7,161 bases of DNA from an uncultured Gammaproteobacteria bacterium (lineage in GTDB: Bacteria; Pseudomonadota; Gammaproteobacteria; Pseudomonadales; DT-91): positions 1 through 7,161 of the forward strand of contig CAKMZU010000101.1 of the NCBI GenBank assembly GCA_929200485.1, written 5' to 3'. The translations under genes were made by a program, and so were the position numbers. Shown here piece by piece: positions 1 through 5,541 of the stretch (positions are counted from its first letter, which is position 1; each line of letters begins with the position of its first letter). The notes under the pieces are model-generated. The model saw nothing but the letters and a program-made list of their open reading frames with translations. It was not told the origin of the DNA and made no database searches.

Positions 1-108
1 TGGCAAAGCGCTGTCTGCAAAAAGCGGTAACTTTTTATCTTCTGCTTCCCTTAGCTTTAGATAGCAGATCAATCTTAATTACTGCTAATTTAAAAAGCTG
101 GTATTCGA
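1..108. other. Upstream flank of the first gene, no confident gene
   Basis: No gene can be supported here. A short A/T-only inverted repeat (AAAAAG at 19-24, CTTTTT at 31-36, six-base loop) is followed by TAT. It could be the remains of a weak terminator for something left of the window, but its stem has just one G-C pair. A minus-strand frame is open from a TTG at 70-72 to the left edge (24 codons), and two plus-strand frames end in stops at 28-30 and 62-64. Any of these could be a fragment of a neighbouring gene, and the sequence does not decide between them. No clear -35/-10 pair was found for the gene that follows. Confidence 0.3.
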
Positions 109-215
109 ATGCGAAATTTATTCTTTCTTATTAGTGTATTTTTTTCTGCCAAATTTCAGTAAGTAGATCAGACGATGATGAAGTAGTCTATAAAGCTATA
201 GAGGCTATAAAACAC
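109..215 (+). other. Probable signal-peptide segment, out of frame with the gene that follows
   Basis: ATG at 109 opens a reading MRNLFFLISVFFSAKFQ that stops at TAA 160-162. It has the form of a signal peptide: a basic residue at position 2, then a strongly hydrophobic stretch. The frame of the 216-716 gene is also open upstream, from after a TAG at 132-134 to 216, and reads SVSRSDDDEVVYKAIEAIKH just before the ATG at 216. If the run of seven T at 139-145 had one more T, the two frames would join into one 202-residue exported protein. I infer that the real gene starts at 109 and is broken here by a one-base deletion or sequencing error, or is rejoined by slippage on the T run. No good Shine-Dalgarno sequence precedes 109. 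Confidence 0.5.
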
Positions 216-716
216 ATGGCTATCGCCATCCTGGGGAATGATCACTCTGTTGAGAATGATCCGGCAATATTGAAAGGCCCTTGTGTACTCCGTATGATAT
301 CTGAAGAAGGGCTTATTTTAGAAACATACTTCCACGAGCCCTCAGATAGTACGGTGAATAGTGCGGGTAATTTGGAAGTACTATCATCAATTTATTCACC
401 TTTTGGTCAGTTTCTATTTACATTCAATGGAACAGGAATAGATTCATCTAATCGTAGTTTTGATGTATCCCATAAGCTTTTAAATGAAGCTTCGCTATCG
501 ATCAAAGACATTACAGACGATTGTAAAGCTGTAGCCTCAGCATCCAGTTCAACCTCCCCAAGCCTTCAGACGAAGATCAAAAGATATCGCATTTTAAAGG
601 CTCAAGAGTTTGATCTTCCAAATCCGAAAGAGCATATATACACAGAATATAACGATGACACAGCTCTCTCAAAAAAAAGGAAAGATAGATACAATAAAGT
701 AGCTAAAGGCGTTTAA
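216..716 (+). CDS. Hypothetical protein, probably an exported protein with a displaced signal peptide
   Basis: I do not recognise this 166-residue protein or any domain in it. It is mixed and soluble-looking, with no membrane segment. It has two cysteines (residues 23 and 103), a Ser-rich patch near 107-115 and a strongly basic C-terminus (KKRKDRYNK). The two cysteines would suit a disulfide in the periplasm. ATG 216 is the only in-frame conventional start after the TAG at 132-134, and GAGG at 201-204 lies 11 nt upstream, rather far for a ribosome site. The coding character appears to continue upstream of 216, and a signal-peptide-like reading begins at 109 in another frame. The true gene is therefore more likely 109-716 with a one-base disruption, which would make this a pseudogene, an assembly error or a slippage case. 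It converges with the lipoprotein gene, ending 24 bp from it. Confidence 0.6.
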   Translation: MAIAILGNDHSVENDPAILKGPCVLRMISEEGLILETYFHEPSDSTVNSAGNLEVLSSIYSPFGQFLFTFNGTGIDSSNRSFDVSHKLLNEASLSIKDITDDCKAVASASSSTSPSLQTKIKRYRILKAQEFDLPNPKEHIYTEYNDDTALSKKRKDRYNKVAKGV

Positions 717-732
717 AAAGCACGCTTTGCTT
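715..732 (-). terminator. Weak intrinsic terminator candidate after the lipoprotein gene
   Basis: Read on the minus strand, AAGCA (728-732) can pair with TGCTT (718-722) around a five-base loop, and the T run continues to 715. This places a short hairpin with a U tract 8 bp past the TAG of the minus-strand gene. The stem is only five pairs with two G-C pairs, so it would be weak. It also overlaps the end of the convergent gene. Confidence 0.3.
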
Positions 733-740
733 GATGCATT

Positions 741-1946
741 CTACAAGGTATTTGGCGAAACAAAATCAGTAATCAGGCGATTCAAGCTCGCCTCTTCTCG
801 ATTGACATAATGCATCTCATTGGGGGCTGCAGCTTTTAGAGTAAAAAGATAAAAAGATCGCCCGATATCTCCGAGCATTCGTTGATAAAACGTGGCCTGT
901 TCGCTATGAGCTTCATGTCTTAATGGCAGAAGCCTCGCAGAGAGCATGGATTTGGATTGTCGCCCCTGCCCTTGCCAGCTATGTACGCCCACTCGCCTTG
1001 ACCGAGCAATATCTTCATTTGGATGTTTCAATTCGATCATTCGTCGTTTACCTGAAATAAACAGATGCGTACCGCCGGAAGCAATACGTCGATCGACTTT
1101 AAGTCGAGTACTGATGCCTCGATCTCTAATCATCAAACCTGAATACATATTCAACCCCTCACCAATTGAACCCAATAAAGACTCACCGAAAACCAGCCAT
1201 TGAATGTCAAACCCCTGCCGGGTTAACCATTCGATTGTCTGTGACAATTCAATAAAGCTGGTACTCCCGAGGATTAGCCCATTGGGGCAAAAAGCTTTTG
1301 GAAAAGCCGAAAAAGGGTTTCTCATGCCAATATTCGCTGTCATATCCTGGAAAACCTGCATCGAATATTGCACGCTGCCTAATTGCATAATTCGCCGTTT
1401 ATCCTGAATCAATAAATCCATTGTCCATGGGCTGTGTTCGTATCTATCACTCGCTTCTGGTAAAAATGCAGCATGAAGATAAAGCGATTCACCTTGCTCA
1501 ATAAAATCTGCTTTGGTGCACTGGTATTGATATTCTTTGGCTTGCTGCCTGCTAAAAAGTCTGCAGACAGATCTTTCATCGGGATTTACAGGTAAAAGCA
1601 AGGCTAATTGATCATTAGAATTCTGAGTGTTTTCAAGCAAGAAAAGCAACACTTTCACCTGAGATTTACCCTGTTTTATCACTCTTGGATGCGAATATCG
1701 AAAGCGATAAATTGCATTACCCATCGTCAACCTCGACTGATTCAATACCGATTGGGCATTTTCAATGAGCGCATCGCGTTTATCTTTTGAAAAACAGTAA
1801 TTGGTTAAAGGATAGGATGATTCTGCCCTGACTTGATCAAAATACGCCTCTTGTTTGCTGCCCTCTTCTGTACGATTAATACAGCCTGTCGCCAATACTG
1901 CGAAACTGATAAGCGCTATGAAAAACCAATACAGGGATCTAGACAT
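741..1946 (-). CDS. Putative lipoprotein with a ClpP/crotonase-fold (COG3904-like) domain
   Basis: 401 residues. A signal sequence (hydrophobic 5-20) ends in a lipobox-like LATGC, giving Cys22 as the probable lipidated residue, so the protein should be membrane-anchored. Residues about 50-200 match nothing I recognise and hold further cysteines (51, 128, 143). Residues about 220-390 resemble periplasmic ClpP-like proteins of the COG3904 type: a GLILGSTS strand, LVFGESLLGSIGEGL (family pattern: strand, SPGGS, EGL), LMIRDRGISTRL, then IASGGTHLFISGKRR with Ser290 where the family has its catalytic Ser (usually ASAC), and RVGVHSW with His322 as candidate general base. If active it would be a serine peptidase or related hydrolase. 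The usual SPGG and ASAC motifs are changed, so activity is uncertain. ATG 1946 is the only sensible start, since an in-frame TAA lies at 1962-1964. No Shine-Dalgarno is visible, as eight T precede CGATG. The family assignment is from memory of motif patterns, not a search. Confidence 0.6.
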   Translation of the reverse strand: MSRSLYWFFIALISFAVLATGCINRTEEGSKQEAYFDQVRAESSYPLTNYCFSKDKRDALIENAQSVLNQSRLTMGNAIYRFRYSHPRVIKQGKSQVKVLLFLLENTQNSNDQLALLLPVNPDERSVCRLFSRQQAKEYQYQCTKADFIEQGESLYLHAAFLPEASDRYEHSPWTMDLLIQDKRRIMQLGSVQYSMQVFQDMTANIGMRNPFSAFPKAFCPNGLILGSTSFIELSQTIEWLTRQGFDIQWLVFGESLLGSIGEGLNMYSGLMIRDRGISTRLKVDRRIASGGTHLFISGKRRMIELKHPNEDIARSRRVGVHSWQGQGRQSKSMLSARLLPLRHEAHSEQATFYQRMLGDIGRSFYLFTLKAAAPNEMHYVNREEASLNRLITDFVSPNTL

Positions 1947-1983
1947 CGAAAAAAAACCGGATTAACTCGCTTGGTTATTGTGC

Positions 1984-2012
1984 ATAAAAACCAACAGATT
2001 GATAGATTTCAA
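1984..2012 (-). promoter_or_regulatory. Candidate sigma70 promoter for the lipoprotein gene
   Basis: On the minus strand TTGAAA (2007-2012) stands 17 nt from TTTTAT (1984-1989). The -35 matches five of six consensus positions and the -10 four of six. Transcription would start near 1977, giving a leader of about 30 nt that is rich in T just before the start codon. Confidence 0.3.
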
Positions 2013-2126
2013 TTTGTTTTCGTTTAGCAAGCGTTAAGGTTAACAATCATGAAATTTAAATCTCCATGAACTTCTGTCTAAAAAATTTATCATAAAGGTA
2101 ATTCTATATTTTTCTTGTAATTAACT

Positions 2127-2156
2127 TTTACAATTTTTTCAATATTCACATATAAG
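2127..2156 (+). promoter_or_regulatory. Candidate sigma70 promoter for the small exported protein gene
   Basis: TTTACA (2127-2132) and TATAAG (2151-2156) each match the sigma70 hexamers at five of six positions, with an 18-nt spacer in very AT-rich DNA. A start near 2163 would leave about 30 nt before the TTG start codon at 2193. This is the clearest promoter in the window. Because the surroundings are so AT-rich, chance matches are more likely than usual. Confidence 0.45.
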
Positions 2157-2192
2157 ATTGTTTTATCTAATCTTTATTGGGAAAGTACAGTT

Positions 2193-2723
2193 TTGAATAG
2201 GATTATTGTTTTTTTTATTTCTTTATTATTAAATTCAATTGTCATTTCTGCGCCAAACCCATCAACCATAAAATCAATCCCTATTCGGCTAAAAAGCCTT
2301 TTGCTCAGGTCAATAAAGCCAATCAACTTATCTCATAAATATCCGACCGCTAAAAATATACACATAGTTCAAAAAGCGATAGACGATAGCAAGAGCAATA
2401 ATAATCTTGAGATTGATTCAATATGGGAGTTGACTCACCCAACCACTGGAGAACAGACGAAGATAAATTTCATAACTTGGTCTATAAAAAATAGTTTGAT
2501 GAAAACCCAACTGTTTTCAATACCTATCAGTGTGTCCCCAAAAAATACCCAGCTGTCTCCTAACGTCTTAAATTCAATAGCATATAGTTGTTCCAATAAA
2601 GCCAGTAATTATCCACAAGAATTCCTATGGGGAAAATTTACTCCAGAGACAAAAGCCGAGGTTCATCTGAATGATGACGAACCTGAATATATCGATGAAA
2701 CGTTGCTGGAATTTAATAAATAA
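2193..2723 (+). CDS. Small hypothetical exported protein
   Basis: 176 residues, not recognised. The start is a TTG. The first 20 residues (MNRIIVFFISLLLNSIVISA) form a clear signal peptide with one Arg and a long hydrophobic core, which supports this start over any internal ATG. A GGGAAAG stretch at 2179-2185 could serve as a ribosome site. Cleavage after Ala20 would put Pro at +1, which signal peptidase I dislikes, so the exact site is unclear. The mature part begins basic (residues 27-50, many Lys/Arg), has one Cys (133) and ends acidic (about 160-174, NDDEPEYIDETLLE). There is no further membrane segment. It is more AT-rich than the transport operon and has its own promoter candidate, so it is probably monocistronic. 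It converges with the permease gene 48 bp away. No function can be given. Confidence 0.65.
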   Translation: MNRIIVFFISLLLNSIVISAPNPSTIKSIPIRLKSLLLRSIKPINLSHKYPTAKNIHIVQKAIDDSKSNNNLEIDSIWELTHPTTGEQTKINFITWSIKNSLMKTQLFSIPISVSPKNTQLSPNVLNSIAYSCSNKASNYPQEFLWGKFTPETKAEVHLNDDEPEYIDETLLEFNK

Positions 2724-2752
2724 CATGAATCAATGTCTCGCAAGTGCTTACT

Positions 2753-2783
2753 GTTCTGGATTTATAAAGAACTAAGATTTTTT
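2753..2783 (+). terminator. Weak terminator candidate after the small exported protein gene
   Basis: GTTCT (2753-2757) can pair with AGAAC (2768-2772) around a ten-base loop, and six T follow at 2778-2783. The stem is short with two G-C pairs, the T run starts five bases late, and the element overlaps the last codons of the convergent permease gene. No better hairpin was seen in the 48-bp spacer on either strand. Confidence 0.2.
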
Positions 2784-3797
2784 AACGAGCAACCACATAA
2801 AGAACAAGCCGCCAATAAAGCCTGTAATAATGCCTATCGGTATTTCCTCAGACTTTAAAATATTGCGTGCAAGCGTATCGACCCAGAGTAAAAAAATGCC
2901 GCCTAACAACGCCGTTACCGGCAAGGCTTTGGTAATATCACTGCCTACGATAAAGCGAGCGATATGTGGAATCATTAGCCCGACAAATCCAATTGCTCCG
3001 GTGTTAGCAACAAGCACAGCGGTTAGAAGCGCACTAATTATAAATAACTGCAAACGAAACCGACTGACTCGGATACCTAAACTTGTCGCTGTTTCATCAC
3101 CCAACAAAAAGGCATTCATACGTGTTGAATATCGGTATAACACAGCGAATGATGCGGTAATCACAAACAGTGGAACCCACAGATAACTCCATCGCGATAA
3201 GCCAAGCCCACCGAGCATCCAGAAAATTACCTGATGGCTCGCTCTTGCATCACCCGAAAATAACAAAAAATTGGCACCTGCCATTAACACAAATGACAAC
3301 GAGACACCGCACATTAAAAGGTCCGTTGATTGCCCCAAATGACCATGACGACACAAGGCAAGAATTATCAAGCTGGCAAGCACCGCACCGATAAAGGCAA
3401 AGGCAGGTAAGGTAATGGCTCCTAGAAACTCACCCGTATACAAGGTCACCAATACCGCACCTAAAACTGCTCCTGATGAGACACCTAATAAATGCGGCTC
3501 AGCCAGATTATTGCGGGTGATGGTTTGCAGTGTGAGCCCTGTCATTGCAAGTCCTGCGCCTGTTAAACAGGCCATGATCGTTCTCGGTGCCCGTAATTCC
3601 CAAAGAATGGCGATTGACCCGTGAGAGATATGCGATGGCAAGGGGACATCAAATAATTTATAGCCAAAAATATGTAGGCTATCCAATAAGCTAATACTAC
3701 TTGTTCCACTTAATAAACTTACAGGCAGAGATAGCATGATGGCGATTACCAGCAAAACGATCCAGAGTGACAAAGGGTAACTTGATACTTTCATCAT
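2772..3797 (-). CDS. FecCD/BtuC-family ABC transporter permease
   Basis: 341 residues, the usual length for this family, which forms a homodimeric inner-membrane channel for iron chelates, heme or cobalamin. Hydrophobic segments run throughout. Family landmarks are in the expected order: ELRAPRTIMACLTGAGLAMTG at 67-87 (family R-PR----L-GA-L---G), the QTITRNNLAEPHLLGVSSGA region at 91-110, WMLGGL at 193-198, GAIGFVGLMIPHIAR at 267-281, and a C-terminal IPIGIITGFIGGLFFMWLL at 319-337. The region between the last two would contain the coupling helices that touch the ATPase. The start ATG overlaps the binding-protein stop by 4 nt (ATGA), and a second ATG follows at codon 2. It is the last gene of the receptor-ATPase-binding protein-permease operon. 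The family is certain, but the substrate cannot be read from the permease. Confidence 0.93.
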   Translation of the reverse strand: MMKVSSYPLSLWIVLLVIAIMLSLPVSLLSGTSSISLLDSLHIFGYKLFDVPLPSHISHGSIAILWELRAPRTIMACLTGAGLAMTGLTLQTITRNNLAEPHLLGVSSGAVLGAVLVTLYTGEFLGAITLPAFAFIGAVLASLIILALCRHGHLGQSTDLLMCGVSLSFVLMAGANFLLFSGDARASHQVIFWMLGGLGLSRWSYLWVPLFVITASFAVLYRYSTRMNAFLLGDETATSLGIRVSRFRLQLFIISALLTAVLVANTGAIGFVGLMIPHIARFIVGSDITKALPVTALLGGIFLLWVDTLARNILKSEEIPIGIITGFIGGLFFMWLLVKKS

Positions 3798-4762
3798 TTG
3801 TTCGACTGAGATGAATAGTTTTGCTTAATACGTTGTGCAATTTTTTGAGTTGCATCGAACACACGAATCCCAGGGGTAATCTCAGCGTATTCAAGTACCA
3901 GAAATTGTTTGTTTTTTATTGCAGGCACTGCTTTTAGTGCTGGATGTGCCAATAAAAAATTCTTTTTTTGTTCAGCGGTTTGTTCAGCGGTTTGTTCACC
4001 GTAATCAACGATGATTATCAATTCAGGATTGCTGGAAGCGACATGCTCCCAATGGCTTTTTTTCCAACTCGCATTGATATTTCCCGCGCTGTTTATACCG
4101 CCTGCCGTTTCTATCATGGCATTGATAATGGCATAACGCCCACCCGTAAACGGTGCATCAACTCCACTATCATATAAAAAAACAACGGGTCGCGCGGTGC
4201 TTTTTGCTATTGATTTTTCAAGCTCAATTACCTGCTGTTGAAAGTTGGTTATCAACTTTTTTGCGCGCGCTTCTTTGCCAAAAATTTTACCGAGATTGAA
4301 TAAATCCGTATAAATATCATCAAAACTTGCAGGCTGTTTCTTCATGATATGAATGCAGGATTCTGTTAATTCATAGGTCGGAATACCAAACCGTGCCAGA
4401 TTACTTGGCGTCAATGCATCCCCTGCCTTTAATCCATAATTCCATCCGGCAAAGAAAAAATCGGTATTAGCAGAAAGAAGCAACTCCATATTAGGGTATT
4501 TTTCACTAAGCTGTGGCAGTCCTTTCGCCTGTTTTAGAAAGGTTTCTGATACTTTGTGCCAGCCAGTCACGCCACTGTAGCCTGCCATTTGCGATTGCAA
4601 ATCCAGGGCAAAAAGCATTTCGGTCATATTCAAATCATTTGAGACAGCACGCGTCGGCGGTTTTTCAAACGTAATCTTACGATCGCACGAAGTCACAGTG
4701 ACAGGATAGGCAACACTGTTAATCGATAAAAAGCTGATTAATAACAAGATCAAACATTTCAT
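3794..4762 (-). CDS. Periplasmic substrate-binding protein of a siderophore/cobalamin-type ABC transporter
   Basis: 322 residues, COG0614 (FepB/BtuF) class III binding protein fold: two lobes joined by a long helix. A signal peptide ends near SVA (16-18). Cys26 and Cys136 may form a disulfide. Recognisable stretches are ITFEKPPTRAV (30-40), TEMLFALDL (47-55), GYSGVTGWHK (61-70), the long helix region about 155-185, PFTGGRYAIINAMIETAGG (204-222), SHWEHVASSNPELIIIVDYG (236-255) and EITPGIR (294-300). These fit a subgroup I recall being encoded next to TonB-dependent receptors in proteobacteria, with relatives labelled putative F420-0 transporter proteins in actinobacteria. I do not trust that label as a substrate. 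An EQTAEQTAEQ repeat at about 256-265 is an oddity in a surface loop. Its start overlaps the ATPase stop by 4 nt and its stop overlaps the permease start by 4 nt. Confidence 0.9.
   Translation of the reverse strand: MKCLILLLISFLSINSVAYPVTVTSCDRKITFEKPPTRAVSNDLNMTEMLFALDLQSQMAGYSGVTGWHKVSETFLKQAKGLPQLSEKYPNMELLLSANTDFFFAGWNYGLKAGDALTPSNLARFGIPTYELTESCIHIMKKQPASFDDIYTDLFNLGKIFGKEARAKKLITNFQQQVIELEKSIAKSTARPVVFLYDSGVDAPFTGGRYAIINAMIETAGGINSAGNINASWKKSHWEHVASSNPELIIIVDYGEQTAEQTAEQKKNFLLAHPALKAVPAIKNKQFLVLEYAEITPGIRVFDATQKIAQRIKQNYSSQSNK
3967..3998. repeat. 12-bp tandem repeat inside the binding-protein gene
   Basis: The unit TTTGTTCAGCGG occurs at 3967-3978 and 3979-3990, followed by an exact 8-base partial copy at 3991-3998. 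Read on the minus strand it encodes EQTAEQTAEQ. Because the unit is a multiple of three, gain or loss of copies would keep the gene in frame and only lengthen or shorten a loop. Confidence 0.85.
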
Positions 4763-5541
4763 AAATAAAAACTCAAACGAAGTGAATCAGTAGCAGGATG
4801 CTTGTCGCGTACAGAGCGAATACCATAGATTTTTTCAATGAAGGGTTCCGTCAACACGTCGTCAGCTGAACCTTGAATAACCAAACGGCCTTTGTGCATA
4901 ACGGCAATTTGATCGCAAAATTCTGCTGCAATATTCAAATCATGGAGGCTACAGATAACGGAAAGTTTGAGCGCTTTTATCATTGAGAATATCTGATATT
5001 GGTGGCCGATATCCAAATGATTGCCGGGTTCGTCCAAAATGAGAATCTCCGGTTTTTGCATCAGCGCTCGACAAATCATCACACGTTGTTTTTCACCACC
5101 GGATAAATGATCGAATCGCATACTCATCAGTAGATCGACTTCAAGCTGCTCAATCATTTGCCATTCGCTCTCTAACCAGTCTGGATGATGAAAGCCCACA
5201 TCACCTTGATGGGGGATTCGCCCAAGTTTTAGAATACTCTCAACCGTCAAGGTTAAATCGGTCGATTGATCCTGAAGTACAATGGCGATTCTTTTAGCAC
5301 GTTCCGCAACAGATAATTGATGAATTGATTGGTTATTTAAACCAACGCAACCACTGGTCGGTCGACAAAACCCATACAGACAGCGTAAAAGACTGGTTTT
5401 ACCGCTGCCGTTCGGGCCGATAATGCCTGTAAACTGCCCTCTGGGGGCAGTAAAATCAACATCCTTCAAGAGCCATTGGTTGGCTTTTCGCCAACTCAAG
5501 GACTCTGCGGATAAATGGATATCAGCGTATGTCATGGTCAT
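4759..5541 (-). CDS. FecE/BtuD-type ABC transporter ATP-binding protein
   Basis: 260 residues, the full usual length. It powers the permease from the cytoplasmic side. All nucleotide-binding motifs are present in order: Walker A GPNGSGKT (42-49), Q-loop Gln90 (VLQD), signature LSGGEKQR (146-153), Walker B ILILDEP (166-172) with catalytic Glu171, D-loop (LD at 176-177) and H-loop His200 (SLHD). The stretch after Walker B reads EPGNHLD where this family usually has EPTNHLD, a small oddity outside the catalytic residues. The assigned start ATG (5539-5541) shares one base with the receptor stop (TAATG). A second in-frame ATG follows two codons later and could be used instead. Close to iron-chelate and cobalamin importers, and the neighbours agree. 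Confidence 0.93.
   Translation of the reverse strand: MTMTYADIHLSAESLSWRKANQWLLKDVDFTAPRGQFTGIIGPNGSGKTSLLRCLYGFCRPTSGCVGLNNQSIHQLSVAERAKRIAIVLQDQSTDLTLTVESILKLGRIPHQGDVGFHHPDWLESEWQMIEQLEVDLLMSMRFDHLSGGEKQRVMICRALMQKPEILILDEPGNHLDIGHQYQIFSMIKALKLSVICSLHDLNIAAEFCDQIAVMHKGRLVIQGSADDVLTEPFIEKIYGIRSVRDKHPATDSLRLSFYL

Noticed and set aside
1..72. Minus-strand open frame of 24 codons from a TTG at 70-72 to the left edge, with plausible protein composition
   Set aside because: No ATG, no ribosome site and too short to judge; it could be chance.
946..1407. Plus-strand open frames at 946-1203 and 1204-1407
   Set aside because: They lie antisense to the lipoprotein gene, whose signal peptide, lipobox and domain motifs show it is the real gene; no signals support the opposite strand.
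2031..2039. GCGTTAAGG, resembling the end of an integron attC site
   Set aside because: There is no matching inverse core site or imperfect palindrome at a proper distance, and the adjacent genes do not have cassette layout.
2830..3624. Plus-strand open frames opposite the permease gene
   Set aside because: Antisense to a gene with unmistakable FecCD motifs; the open frames are a by-product of its codon use.
4011..4020. ATGATTATCA, which is an exact match to the ten-base core of a Fur box (TGATAATCAT on the minus strand)
   Set aside because: It lies inside the binding-protein coding region, encoding part of the conserved LIIIVDYG strand, the flanks do not match, and no promoter starts there. 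The match follows from the codons.
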